From positions 1 to 49,272 of the forward strand of contig JBIPLJ010000031.1 of NCBI GenBank assembly GCA_044368415.1: a stretch of 49,272 bases of DNA, written 5' to 3'. This DNA comes from UBA4615 sp044368415 (GTDB lineage Bacteria > Pseudomonadota > Gammaproteobacteria > Burkholderiales > Burkholderiaceae_E). Made by a program: the position numbers and the translations under genes. The notes below the pieces were generated by a model. It worked only from the letters and a program-made list of their open reading frames with translations. It searched no databases and had not been told where the DNA came from. This document shows, one piece after another, positions 1 to 7,766 of this stretch (the stretch's first letter is position 1; each line of letters begins with the position of its first letter).

Positions 1-539
1 AAGGGGCGCGAGACCTCCTCGCCGCGGGTGTAGGGCACCACGCAGAAGCTGCAGTACTTGCTGCAGCCCTCCATGATCGACACGAAGGCGCTCGCCCCCA
101 CGACGCGTGCGGGTGGCAGGTGGTCGAACTTCTCGATCTCGGGGAAGCTGATGTCGACCTGCGCGCGGCCGGTGCGGCGGCGCGCATCGATCAGTGCGGG
201 CAGCCGGTGCAGCGTCTGTGGCCCGAAGACCACGTCGACGTAGGGCGCGCGGCTGACGATGTTCGCGCCTTCCTGGCTGGCCACGCAGCCGCCCACGCCG
301 ATCACCATCCCGGGCCGCTCTTTCTTGAGCGCGCGCAGCCGGCCGAGGTCCGAGAACACCTTCTCCTGCGCCTTCTCGCGCACCGAACAGGTGTTGTAGA
401 GCACGATGTCCGCAAGCGCCGGATCGTCGGTCATCTCGATGCCGCCCGCCTGCGACTGCCCGAGCACATCGACCATCTTGGCCGAGTCGTATTCGTTCAT
501 CTGGCAGCCGAAGGTGCGCAGGTACAGCTTGGTGGTCAT
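1..539 (-). CDS. miaB: tRNA-2-methylthio-N6-dimethylallyladenosine synthase (C-terminus beyond the window)
   Basis: Radical-SAM methylthiotransferase that adds the 2-methylthio group to i6A37 of tRNAs reading UNN codons. The visible 179 residues begin with the MiaB signature TKLYLRTFGCQMNEYDS, which carries the first cysteine of the N-terminal UPF0004 domain. The other two cluster cysteines follow in NTCSVREKA and GVGGCVASQEG. Near the window edge the radical-SAM motif CSKYCSFCVVPYTRGEE supplies the CxxxCxxC ligands of the second 4Fe-4S cluster. The rest of the SAM barrel and the TRAM domain lie outside the window. The start is the ATG at 539-537, directly before the conserved N-terminus. The upstream exported-protein gene on the same strand ends 20 bp before it, so the two may be co-transcribed. 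Confidence 0.97.
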   Translation of the reverse strand, partial: MTTKLYLRTFGCQMNEYDSAKMVDVLGQSQAGGIEMTDDPALADIVLYNTCSVREKAQEKVFSDLGRLRALKKERPGMVIGVGGCVASQEGANIVSRAPYVDVVFGPQTLHRLPALIDARRRTGRAQVDISFPEIEKFDHLPPARVVGASAFVSIMEGCSKYCSFCVVPYTRGEEVSRP

Positions 540-559
540 CTCGGTCTTGCCGGGTGGGG

Positions 560-937
560 TCAGCGCGGCGGGGCGGCACGACGCGCCGCCGCGATCCGCG
601 CGCCCAGGTCGCGGAACTCGGCGTCGGACAGCAGCCAGATCTGCACGACCTCTCCGAGCGGGCCCCGCACGTAGGCGATCTTGCGCTCACCGTCGACCAT
701 CGCCGGCGGACGGATCATGTTGTTCTCGTCGTAGATGCGCGTGCCAGGCCCCAGCCGCAGCTCGCGTCCGTCGATCGTCGCCAGCGGGAACACGCCCATC
801 ATCAGCCGGCCGGCCTCGGCGCCGTCGGGGAGGTTGCGGGCGGCCTGGCCATGAACGACCGGGGCCGCGATCGCCAGCATGGAGAGCGCCAGGCCGGCGG
901 CGGCGAGGCGGGGGCGGAGACGGGCGGGGGACGGCAT
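560..937 (-). CDS. conserved exported protein of unknown function
   Basis: A 125-residue protein. The frame stays open further upstream to 1204, but I place the start at the ATG at 937 (MPSPARLRPRLAAAGLALS) because it opens a clear Sec signal peptide: arginines, a hydrophobic stretch, then a cleavage site near VVHGQA at about residue 30. The mature part is soluble and has the segment GPGTRIYDENNMIRPP followed by a strand-rich region (KIAYVRGPLGEVVQIWLLSD). Similar small periplasmic proteins are, from memory, common in Burkholderiales, but I know of no assigned function. It lies 20 bp upstream of miaB on the same strand, probably in one transcript. Confidence 0.7.
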   Translation of the reverse strand: MPSPARLRPRLAAAGLALSMLAIAAPVVHGQAARNLPDGAEAGRLMMGVFPLATIDGRELRLGPGTRIYDENNMIRPPAMVDGERKIAYVRGPLGEVVQIWLLSDAEFRDLGARIAAARRAAPPR

Positions 938-1266
938 CGTGCGCGGATCATACCAAGGCGCCTGATGGTGCTCCGGTGCATCTGCGCGCCCGCGCCCCGG
1001 CGGGTCAGGCGGCCCGCGCCGGCGAGGCCGAGGGCGGAGCCGGGTCGCGGCCAGCATGTCTGTGCCCGTCGAGGGCTCGACGGTGAGCGCCGTGCTGTTC
1101 GTCGGCGGCATCGTGTCGCTGCCGTTCATGTCGTCAGGCGGCGCTGCGGTGGTCACGCTCGGCATCGCGATGGGCGGGCTGGAGTCAATTGACCGGCGCG
1201 GCAAGCTCGTGCAGCGCTGCCGGCGTGTGCCACAGTCAGCGCTGTCGCCTGCCTGCCGTCCCCGCC
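938..1266. other. intergenic stretch without a confident gene
   Basis: No gene can be supported here. Both strands have open frames that share the same wobble register, so third-position GC does not separate them. The plus strand has a hydrophobic stretch from 1056 (SAVLFVGGIVSLPFMSSGG) that resembles a membrane segment. It lacks a recognisable ribosome site and then runs into arginine-rich nonsense. It could be a remnant of a small membrane protein or simply the shadow of the upstream extension of the minus-strand gene at 560-937. I see no terminator or repeat. Confidence 0.35.
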
Positions 1267-1482
1267 TTACTTCGTCATCCGGTCCGCGGGTTTCCGGTTG
1301 CGTTCGGTCTCCCGGGAATAGGCATCGAGCGCCTCACGTCTTTCCCGCTCGCAGTCGATCGCCGCCCGGGCATCCGGCGTGTTGCCGCACTGCCGGAAAC
1401 GACTTTCACTTAGCTTCGATGAATTACATCCGACACTACCGACGCCCAAGCAGCCTGCGCATAGCGTCGCGAGCAACCGCAT
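1267..1482 (-). CDS. small exported protein, possible lipoprotein
   Basis: A 71-residue product starting at the ATG at 1482 (MRLLATLCAGCLGVGSVGC), preceded by a GGTGAGGT ribosome-site-like stretch. An in-frame ATG ten codons upstream is a weaker alternative. The N-terminus is a short signal sequence. Either of two cysteines (after LCAG or GSVG) could be a lipidation site, although neither lipobox is canonical because the -3 residue is poor. The mature part is short, hydrophilic and rich in Arg/Glu (CERERREALDAYSRETERN), probably a single helix. No family is recognised. It sits downstream of leuA on the same strand with about a 76-bp gap. Confidence 0.5.
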   Translation of the reverse strand: MRLLATLCAGCLGVGSVGCNSSKLSESRFRQCGNTPDARAAIDCERERREALDAYSRETERNRKPADRMTK

Positions 1483-1558
1483 CACGGTGACCTCACCAAA
1501 CCTTCCAATCATCGCGGCCTTTCCCTCGTCTCTTCAATCGGAACTCGTCTACACCCTC

Positions 1559-3250
1559 TCAAGCTGCCCGCTGCGGCCGCGAACCACCGAGCTCGCGGTC
1601 AGCCAGCCCGAGCCGGTTCGCCGCCGAGATCAGCGCGCGCAGCGAGGCGACCACGATGCTTCGGTCTATACCCACGCCGTAGCGCGTCCCGGTCACGCCG
1701 TCACAGGCCGCCTCGATGAAGGCGATGGCGCGTGCGTCGGCACCGGCGTCGATCGAGCGCTCCTCGTAGGCGTCGACGCGGATCGGCAGGCCGAGCGCAT
1801 CGACCGCGGCATCGATCGGGCCGTTGCCCTCGCCACGCAGCACGTGCCGCCGGCCGTCGACCGAGACCTCGAGCTCGACCTGATGGCCGCGGTCGCTGCC
1901 GACCATCCGGTGCGCCAGCAGCCGAATCCGCGCAGTCTCGTCGAGGTAGGCCTGCGAGAACAGAGTCCAGAGCTGGTCCGCCGTCACCTCGCTGCCGTGC
2001 GCGTCGGTGTGGCGTTGCACGATCGTGCTGAATTCGACCTGCAGCCGGCGCGGCATCACGATGCCGTGGTGCCGCTCGAGCAGGAAGGCGATCCCGCCCT
2101 TGCCCGACTGGCTGTTGACGCGAATCACCGACTCGTAGCTGCGGCCGAGGTCGGCCGGGTCGATCGGCAGATAGGGCACCTCCCACGGCGCGTCCGACGC
2201 CTGCACCGCGAAGCCCTTCTTGATCGCGTCCTGGTGCGAACCGGAGAACGCGGTGAAGACCAGGTCGCCGACGTACGGATGCCGCGGATGGATCGGCAGC
2301 TGGTTGCACTGCTCGACGGTGCGCGCCACCGCGTTGATGTCGGAGAAGTTCAGCTCCGGGTCGATGCCCTGCGTGTAGAGGTTCAGCGCGAGCGTGACGA
2401 GATCGACGTTGCCGGTGCGCTCGCCGTTGCCGAACAGGCAGCCCTCGATGCGCTGTGCCCCCGCCAACACCCCGAGCTCGGCCGCCGCAATCGCGGTGCC
2501 GCGATCATTGTGCGGATGGACCGAGATCACCGCCGACGCGCGGTTCGGCAGATTGCGGTCCATCCACTCGATTTGGTCCGCGTAGATGTTCGGCATCGCA
2601 CATTCGACAGTCGCGGGCAGGTTCAGGATCACCGGCCGCTGCGGTGTCGCGCCCCAGGCGTCCATCACCGCGGCGCAGACGTCGCGCGCAAAGTGCAGTT
2701 CGGTCGAGGAGAACACCTCGGGGCTGTATTCGAAGCCCCATTCGGTGCCGGGCCGCGCATCGAGCTGCTCACGCACGAAGCGCGTGCTGCGCACTGCGAG
2801 CGCCAGCACCTCGTCCTGGCTCAGGCCGAAGACAACGCGGCGGAACACCGGCGCGGTCGCGTTGTACAGGTGAACGACCGCGCGCTTCGCGCCGGCCAGC
2901 GAGTCGATCGAGCGTGTGATCAGGTCCTCGCGGGCCTGCGTCAGCACGCTGATGACGACGTCGTCGGGCACCAGCCCCTGCTCGATCACATGGCGCACGA
3001 AGTCGAAGTCGGTCTGCGAGGCTGCGGGGAAGCCGACCTCGATCTCCTTGACGCCGATCTTCAGCAGGGTCTCGAACATCCGCAGCTTGCGCGCGGTGTC
3101 CATCGGCTCGAACAAGGCCTGATTGCCGTCGCGCAGATCGGTCGACAGCCAGCGCGGCGCGCGCTCGATGGTGCGCGACGGCCAGCGGCGGTCGGGCAGG
3201 TCGATGCTCGGAAACGGTCGGTACTTGCCGGCGGGGGGCTTCATCGTCAT
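1559..3250 (-). CDS. leuA: 2-isopropylmalate synthase (LeuA2-type)
   Basis: First committed enzyme of leucine biosynthesis: condenses acetyl-CoA with 2-oxoisovalerate to 2-isopropylmalate in the cytoplasm. The 563-residue length fits the longer LeuA2 subfamily. The DRE-TIM barrel signature starts at LRDGNQALFEPM (residues 39-50), with the conserved ring motif GFPAASQTDFD near 73. The metal-binding HxH is in SVHPHNDRGT (His245, His247), followed by GCLFGNGERTGN. The C-terminal 120 residues form the LeuA regulatory dimer domain (VSVDGRRHVLRGEGNGPIDA), the leucine feedback site in the family. The start ATG at 3250 is followed by MTMKPPAGKYRPFPSIDLPDR, typical for the subfamily. No other leu genes are adjacent. 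The 400 bp upstream carry two stem-loops (separate entry). Confidence 0.96.
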   Translation of the reverse strand: MTMKPPAGKYRPFPSIDLPDRRWPSRTIERAPRWLSTDLRDGNQALFEPMDTARKLRMFETLLKIGVKEIEVGFPAASQTDFDFVRHVIEQGLVPDDVVISVLTQAREDLITRSIDSLAGAKRAVVHLYNATAPVFRRVVFGLSQDEVLALAVRSTRFVREQLDARPGTEWGFEYSPEVFSSTELHFARDVCAAVMDAWGATPQRPVILNLPATVECAMPNIYADQIEWMDRNLPNRASAVISVHPHNDRGTAIAAAELGVLAGAQRIEGCLFGNGERTGNVDLVTLALNLYTQGIDPELNFSDINAVARTVEQCNQLPIHPRHPYVGDLVFTAFSGSHQDAIKKGFAVQASDAPWEVPYLPIDPADLGRSYESVIRVNSQSGKGGIAFLLERHHGIVMPRRLQVEFSTIVQRHTDAHGSEVTADQLWTLFSQAYLDETARIRLLAHRMVGSDRGHQVELEVSVDGRRHVLRGEGNGPIDAAVDALGLPIRVDAYEERSIDAGADARAIAFIEAACDGVTGTRYGVGIDRSIVVASLRALISAANRLGLADRELGGSRPQRAA

Positions 3251-3657
3251 GGCTCGGACTCCAGGGGTCGGTCGGGTTCGGGAATCGACCGTGATCCGGG
3301 GCGGAGGAAGCGATGAACGTGGCCGTCGCCTCCCGTGGCCCCGAGCATCGGTCGGGGTACGGGGCGGGCCGGGGTGGCGCGCTGGACTGGCTCGATCAGC
3401 CTGGTGCGGGCAGCGTGCGACCCCGGCCCGACGCTAGTCGTAGCGTGGGCAGCAAAAACAGCGAGGGGCGCAGACAGGACATTGGAGGAGCCTATCCGCC
3501 CGCAGGGCGGCCTGTCAAACACGAGCCGCCTCGCCGTCCCCGAGCGCCGCGCTGGGCATGGCGCATGCAGGAGGGGTTACCGGCGCTTGCAAAGTAGCGG
3601 TGCGCCACGGTCCACGGGCACGGTCGCCCCACCGTTGAACCGCCACGTCGCCCTCAG
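3251..3657 (-). promoter_or_regulatory. leuA upstream region with two stem-loops
   Basis: This 407-bp gap upstream of leuA has no convincing gene. It contains two perfect short inverted repeats. One is ACGCTA-gtcg-TAGCGT at 3431-3446. The other is CCGCCC-gca-GGGCGG at 3496-3510. In the leuA direction neither is followed by a T-run, so they are not ordinary terminators. They could be structured parts of a leuA leader. I looked for a leucine-rich leader peptide and did not find one, so attenuation is not demonstrated. The plus-strand gene starting near 3670 also needs its promoter from here. Confidence 0.35.
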
Positions 3658-3669
3658 ATGGAGAGGTTC

Positions 3670-4404
3670 ATGCAGGCCAGTCCGATTCGCAGTCAGAACA
3701 CCCCCCGTTTATCCCGCGGCGCCCCGCGACCCCTGATCCGTTCAGTCGCGGCAGCTGGAGCGCTGCTCACGGCCCTGCTTGCACCATTCCACCCCGCCGG
3801 CGCCGCCGAGGTCCTCTTGCGAGGCAATGCCTCGTTCAAGGTACCCGCCGACACCACCCTCGCCGCGCTGCCCACCGACGCGCCGGTGCGCGCAGCAGAC
3901 CTGCGCGGCGGCACCTTGAGCTTCGAGCTCAGCTACGACGACGCGACCCCTGATACCGACACCGATCCGTGGACCGGCCGCTACGAGCGCGCGATCCGCG
4001 CGTTTCGCGTGCGCATTGGCGACATGCTGCTCGACATGCCGGTCTCGAGCGCACGGCTCGTCGTCTCCGATGGCGGCCAGGGGCGCACGTACCGCGAATC
4101 GGTCCAATTCGTCGCGGACGCGCGCTCGGGCGGCTACATCGTGCAGGCCGGCTGGGTGCAGCTCAACCAGGCCGCGATGACTGCGGACCTGCGCGGCGCG
4201 GCGGGCGTCCTCGACGGTGACGGTCTCCCCGCGCCGTCGCGGCTGGTCGCGCTGCCGACCTCGGGCGAGTTCGACCGTGCGTTCTATCTGCGCATCGATG
4301 CGCCTGGCGACGCGGCCAGGACGCTGCTCTACCTGAGCACGTCGACGCTGTCGGTTGGTCTCGCTGCGCACGCCACCGCTCCAGCCGGCGCCACGGCGCG
4401 CTGA
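3670..4404 (+). CDS. exported protein of unknown function
   Basis: Uses the ATG at 3670 (244 residues), which has GGAG six bases upstream. The in-frame ATG at 3658 has no ribosome site. Residues about 1-45 form a long signal peptide: basic region, then SVAAAGALLTALLAPFHPAGAAE with probable cleavage after AGA-A. The mature 200 residues are beta-rich with no cysteines and no recognised enzymatic motif. They include an Asp/Thr-rich loop (DDATPDTDTDPWTGRYE) that could bind a cation, and segments such as GTLSFELSYDD and RTLLYLSTSTLSVGL. The product is probably periplasmic or secreted. The lipoprotein gene downstream begins 12 bp after its stop, so they form a two-gene operon. Confidence 0.65.
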   Translation: MQASPIRSQNTPRLSRGAPRPLIRSVAAAGALLTALLAPFHPAGAAEVLLRGNASFKVPADTTLAALPTDAPVRAADLRGGTLSFELSYDDATPDTDTDPWTGRYERAIRAFRVRIGDMLLDMPVSSARLVVSDGGQGRTYRESVQFVADARSGGYIVQAGWVQLNQAAMTADLRGAAGVLDGDGLPAPSRLVALPTSGEFDRAFYLRIDAPGDAARTLLYLSTSTLSVGLAAHATAPAGATAR

Positions 4405-4416
4405 CCTGGAGCCGCG

Positions 4417-4764
4417 ATGACCCCACGCATCCGCCTGTTCGCGACCACGCTGGCGATGACTCTCGCCCTGGCAGGCTGCGGCCATGATCACCATTACGAT
4501 CCTGGCCCGCCCCCGATCGCCGGCCTGGGCCTCACGCTCACCCGGGTCGGTCCGGAAGCCATCCAGCTCGACTGGAGCTTCGATCCTGCTGCCGCCGCCT
4601 ACGAGGTCACCCGCGACGGCTTCCCGTTGGCGCGGACTTCGACAACGAGCCTGGTCGACGCGAGCGTGGTCGGCGGGTACCGGTACTGCTACCAGGTGAC
4701 CGGACGCGGATTCTCCGGTGCGGTGGTCTCGGCCACCTCGGTGGGCTGCATCACCGTGTTCTGA
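4417..4764 (+). CDS. small lipoprotein with a fibronectin-III-like domain
   Basis: A 115-residue product. MTPRIRLFATTLAMTLALAG followed by Cys21 is a textbook lipoprotein signal peptide (LALAGC). A histidine-rich patch GHDHHYDPGPPP comes next and could bind metal. The remaining 80 residues fit one Fn3-like beta sandwich (GLTLTRVGPEAIQLDWSFD, AYEVTRDG, YRYCYQVTGRG), ending in a second cysteine pair region (YCYQV, VGCITVF) that could form a disulfide. The start ATG lies 12 bp after the upstream exported-protein gene. Binding partner and role are unknown. Confidence 0.7.
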   Translation: MTPRIRLFATTLAMTLALAGCGHDHHYDPGPPPIAGLGLTLTRVGPEAIQLDWSFDPAAAAYEVTRDGFPLARTSTTSLVDASVVGGYRYCYQVTGRGFSGAVVSATSVGCITVF

Positions 4765-4800
4765 ACACGGGGCGGCGCGGGCGTCGGGCGGGCGCGCTGG

Positions 4801-4817
4801 TGCCTGTCGTCCAGGCA
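4801..4817. terminator. possible bidirectional terminator hairpin between convergent genes
   Basis: TGCCTG-tcgtc-CAGGCA is a perfect 6-bp stem in the 99-bp gap between the plus-strand lipoprotein gene and the minus-strand MBL-fold gene. No T-run follows on either side, so termination is inferred from position only. Confidence 0.35.
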
Positions 4818-4863
4818 GCGCGAACAGCGGGGTGGCCGGGGCGGGGGATCGTTGCGGCCTCTG

Positions 4864-5934
4864 TCACGCGCTCGCCCGGTACCAGGCGACGCCGTCGGCA
4901 TCGACCTCGACTGTCGCATCGCCCTGGGCGATCAGCCGGTTCAGGTGCGCCAGCGTCTCGCCAGTCGCCATGCCGAGCAGCCCGCGCGAGTCGATGGGGC
5001 GGCGGAACAGCGCGGTGAAGACGTCGACCGCGCGGCGCGGCTCGGACAGCCGCTCGCGCAGCGCGGCCAGCCCGCGGGCGTGGCCATCGGCGAGCTCGTC
5101 GAGGCGGGCATGCAGGCCGCGGAACGGCAGGTTGTGCGCCGGCAGCACCAGCACGTCGTCGGGCACGGTCGCCTTGATCTTGGCCAGCGAGGCGAGCCAT
5201 TCGCCGAGCGGGTCGGCGTCCGGCTCGGTCGGGAACACCGAGACGTTCGACGAGATCCGCGGCAGCACCTGGTCGCCCGAGACCAGCAGCTTGAGCGCGG
5301 GGCTGTACAGGCAGGCGTGCTCGGGCGAATGGCCGCTGCCGGTGACGACCTGCCAGTCATGTTCGCCGATGCGAATGGTCTCGCCGTCGACGATGCGCCG
5401 GTAGCTGTCGGGCAGTGCGTAGGTAGACTTTCCGAACTCGCCAAAGCGCGCCCGGTAGTGCTCCAGCGCGTCGTCGTCCCAGCCGGCACGGCGGTAGAAG
5501 CGGGTGCCGTCCTCGGGCGCGTCGCGGCCGGTGTCTGCCACCAGCACGCGGCAGGTCAGGTATTCGAGCCGCGTCATCCACAGGCGGCAGCCGGTCCGAC
5601 GCGTGATCCATCCGGCCATGCCGACGTGGTCCGGATGCATGTGCGTGACCACGACCCGCTCGATGTCGCGGCCGCCGAGTGCGCCGTCGCGCAGCTGTCG
5701 CCATGCCGCCGCGGTCTCGGGCGAGCGCAGGCCCGAGTCGACGAGTGTCCAGCGCCCGCCGTCGGCGATCGCCCACAGGTTGATGTGCGAGAGTGAGAAC
5801 GGCAGCGGCATCCGGATCCACAGCACGCCGGGCGCGACCTCGGTGGCCTCGCCGGTCGGGGGCGGCGTCTCGAACGGATAGTCGAGCACGGCTCGGGGCG
5901 GCTGGTCGGGCGCGGCGGCGGAGGTGGCGGTCAT
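4864..5934 (-). CDS. MBL-fold metallo-hydrolase (LACTB2-like)
   Basis: A 356-residue hydrolase of the metallo-beta-lactamase fold. The zinc motif THMHPDH supplies His98, His100, Asp102 and His103. Further ligands are the His in GSGHSPEHACLY, the Asp in LLVSGDQVLPRIS and the His in VLPAHNLPFRGL. The C-terminal roughly 80 residues (HARGLAALRERLSEPRRAVDVF, then GLLGMATGETLAHLNRLI) look like the winged-helix extension of LACTB2-like proteins. Members of this group act on thioesters, glutathione conjugates or nucleic acids. The substrate here cannot be read from sequence. It is divergent from the carbonic anhydrase gene on the right. Confidence 0.85.
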   Translation of the reverse strand: MTATSAAAPDQPPRAVLDYPFETPPPTGEATEVAPGVLWIRMPLPFSLSHINLWAIADGGRWTLVDSGLRSPETAAAWRQLRDGALGGRDIERVVVTHMHPDHVGMAGWITRRTGCRLWMTRLEYLTCRVLVADTGRDAPEDGTRFYRRAGWDDDALEHYRARFGEFGKSTYALPDSYRRIVDGETIRIGEHDWQVVTGSGHSPEHACLYSPALKLLVSGDQVLPRISSNVSVFPTEPDADPLGEWLASLAKIKATVPDDVLVLPAHNLPFRGLHARLDELADGHARGLAALRERLSEPRRAVDVFTALFRRPIDSRGLLGMATGETLAHLNRLIAQGDATVEVDADGVAWYRASA

Positions 5935-6088
5935 GGGGGGCGTAGCGGGCCGGTGCGCGCGCCGGGCCCGGGTCGTGACGGTCGTCCGATCCTACACGCA
6001 CCGCCCGGCGCCCGGCCGCCGCAGCGTTTCCCGTATCCTGAGGCGGCTGCAAGTATCGGACATCCGGCAGGGAGCGCGGGCGCCGCCC

Positions 6089-6841
6089 ATGGACGACATC
6101 GATTTCCTCTTCTCGAACAACCGGGCCTGGGCCCGGCGGATGTGCGAGGACGACCCGGCCTTCTTCAGCCGCCTCGCCGAGCAGCAGGCGCCGCGCTACC
6201 TGTGGATCGGCTGCTCTGACAGCCGGGTGCCGGCCAACCAGATCATCGGGCTGGCGCCGGGCGAGATCTTCGTCCATCGCAACGTGGCCAACCTGGTGGT
6301 GTTCACTGACCTGAATTGCCTGTCAGTCATCCAGTACGCGGTCGACGTGCTCGAGGTCGAGCATGTGATGGTGGTCGGGCACTACGGCTGCGGCGGCGTG
6401 CAGGCGGTCCTCGAGCGGCGCAAGCTCGGCCTGGTCGACAGCTGGCTGCATCATGTCGAGGACCTGATGCACATGCATGCGCGCCGGCTCGATGCGATCG
6501 CGGACCCGCATGAGCGGGCCGACCGGCTGTGTGAGATCAACGTACTCGAGCAGGTCGGCCACGTCGGCCGCCTGCCGATGGTCGAGAACGCCTGGAACCG
6601 TGGCCAGAAGCTGACCCTGCACGGGATGATCTACGGCATCCACGACGGCCTGCTGCGCGAGCTCTGCCCGGGTATCACCGCGCCCGTCGAGCCAGCCGAA
6701 TGGCGGCGCACCGCGCTGCGGGCGCTGTTCGAGCGCCCGGGGGGCCGGGCGGTCAGGCCGACCCGTCAGGGCGCGGACGGCGAACGCGGGAGCGAACACC
6801 CGGGCGCGGAGGATGACCGCACCGACCTGCGCGTCCCGTGA
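6089..6841 (+). CDS. can: beta-class carbonic anhydrase
   Basis: Interconverts CO2 and bicarbonate in the cytoplasm. Zinc ligands and the catalytic dyad are intact: Cys42, Asp44 and Arg46 in GCSDSRVPAN, and His98 and Cys101 in GHYGCGGVQA. The start ATG at 6089 gives the usual N-terminus MDDIDFLFSNNRAWARRM; the frame is open upstream, but those residues do not resemble the family. Typical bacterial enzymes are about 220 residues. This one is 250 because of a 35-residue charged tail after RALFERPGG (GADGERGSEHPGAEDDR) that looks disordered and lies next to the decayed persulfide dioxygenase gene on the other strand. Confidence 0.93.
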   Translation: MDDIDFLFSNNRAWARRMCEDDPAFFSRLAEQQAPRYLWIGCSDSRVPANQIIGLAPGEIFVHRNVANLVVFTDLNCLSVIQYAVDVLEVEHVMVVGHYGCGGVQAVLERRKLGLVDSWLHHVEDLMHMHARRLDAIADPHERADRLCEINVLEQVGHVGRLPMVENAWNRGQKLTLHGMIYGIHDGLLRELCPGITAPVEPAEWRRTALRALFERPGGRAVRPTRQGADGERGSEHPGAEDDRTDLRVP

Positions 6842-6901
6842 CGCCCGGGCCTGACCACCCGCATCGTCGCGGCCGGACCGATCAGCAGCCCGCCGGCGAA
6901 G

Positions 6902-7222
6902 GCCGGGCCGGGGGGTGTACGCCCGCTCCTCGCGCACGCCGGTGACCCTCAGGCCCTGGTCATCGTGCGCGGGATAGGGCAGGCAGTCGAGCGGCAGGCT
7001 GAACGGCTCGGTGAGTACCGAGCGCCACAGCCGGTGTGCATCGCCCTGCTGGACGCCGGTGCGGCCGCAGCCGCGCCCCAGCAGGCAATCCCCAGTGAAG
7101 GCCATCGACGCATCGTCGAGGACGAGGCTCAGGCAGCCGTCGGTGGGGCCCGGGGGCGCACGTACCGCGAGGTGGCGCGCGCCGAAGTTGGACGAAGTGG
7201 GTTCGAACACCTGCCGGAAGAT
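6902..7222 (-). pseudogene. persulfide dioxygenase (ETHE1-like) remnant, metal site deleted
   Basis: The translated frame begins LIFRQVFEPTSSNF, the conserved N-terminus of ETHE1/sulfur dioxygenases. It then jumps straight to the second half of the enzyme: LSLVLDDASMAFTGDCLLG, RGCGRTGVQQGDAHRLWRS, CLPYPAHDDQGLRVT and EERAYTPR. The roughly 90-100 residues between them are absent, including the HxHxDH iron motif. The usual GHT motif that precedes the middle strand also reads GPT. The family enzyme oxidises glutathione persulfide to sulfite. This copy cannot bind iron normally. The C-terminal helices are replaced by Arg-rich sequence. It is a decayed gene that still keeps recognisable codons. 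Confidence 0.85.
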
Positions 7223-7399
7223 CAGCCTGGCACGGTTCTCCGGTCGCGGCGGCACGGTGGAGGGGTGTCGCTGCGCGGCCGAGTGCAGCGCTGCGACCGG
7301 CGGAGCCGTGCCGCGTACCGCACGCCTCGCACGGTGTCCTGCCGCGTCGTGCCGAGAGGTAGCATCCGTGCCTCCCTCGTTGCCCGACCGAAGTCCCGA

Positions 7400-7657
7400 A
7401 TGCCCTCATCTTCCGGGGCGCCCGCCCGCCCGCCGGTCAATCCGATCCAGCCCGCCAAGCTGCTCCGCTCGAAATGGACCGCGGCCGTGCCGGTCGCGCG
7501 TGAGAAGCATTTCATCGTCACGCGCCTGATCGAGCCCGAGGACCCGGCGATGCGGATGGCGTGGATCGAGATCGAGGCGGTCCATTCGGGACGGGTGCGG
7601 CGCATCGCATGGCGCGAGCTGCGCGATCCGGCGGTCTGGTTCCAGGGCTGGGTGTAG
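7400..7657 (+). CDS. conserved Trp-rich protein (TIGR02450-like)
   Basis: An 85-residue protein from the ATG at 7400. It matches my recollection of the small Trp-rich TIGR02450 family: PAKLLRSKWTA near residue 18, EKHFIVTRL at 35, then IEIEAVHSGR and the ending AWRELRDPAVWFQGWV. The family has no known function; members are often near photolyase or stress genes. The long in-frame extension upstream is antisense to the persulfide dioxygenase remnant and is not part of the gene. A 9-bp stem hairpin lies just after its stop. Confidence 0.8.
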   Translation: MPSSSGAPARPPVNPIQPAKLLRSKWTAAVPVAREKHFIVTRLIEPEDPAMRMAWIEIEAVHSGRVRRIAWRELRDPAVWFQGWV

Positions 7658-7662
7658 CGCGG

Positions 7663-7693
7663 CGCGACGGGAACCGCGATCGCACCCGTCGCG
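7663..7693. terminator. hairpin after the Trp-rich protein gene
   Basis: CGCGACGGG at 7663-7671 pairs perfectly with CCCGTCGCG at 7685-7693 (9 bp, 13-nt loop), six bases after the stop codon at 7657. There is no T-run. Its place between converging genes makes a transcription stop likely. Confidence 0.45.
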
Positions 7694-7766
7694 GCGCGAC
7701 AGGGCCGGGGGGGCGCCCGTCGCACGCCACGCGGACGGCGCACGGCGCGTGCAAGGCCCCGGCCGG

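Noticed and set aside
3247..3522. Leader peptide or small gene upstream of leuA on the minus strand
   Set aside because: The 91-codon frame has no leucine-codon cluster and no ribosome site, so it is treated as non-coding.
5924..6088. N-terminal extension of the carbonic anhydrase (55 codons)
   Set aside because: Not conserved in the family, and the ATG at 6089 gives the normal N-terminus.
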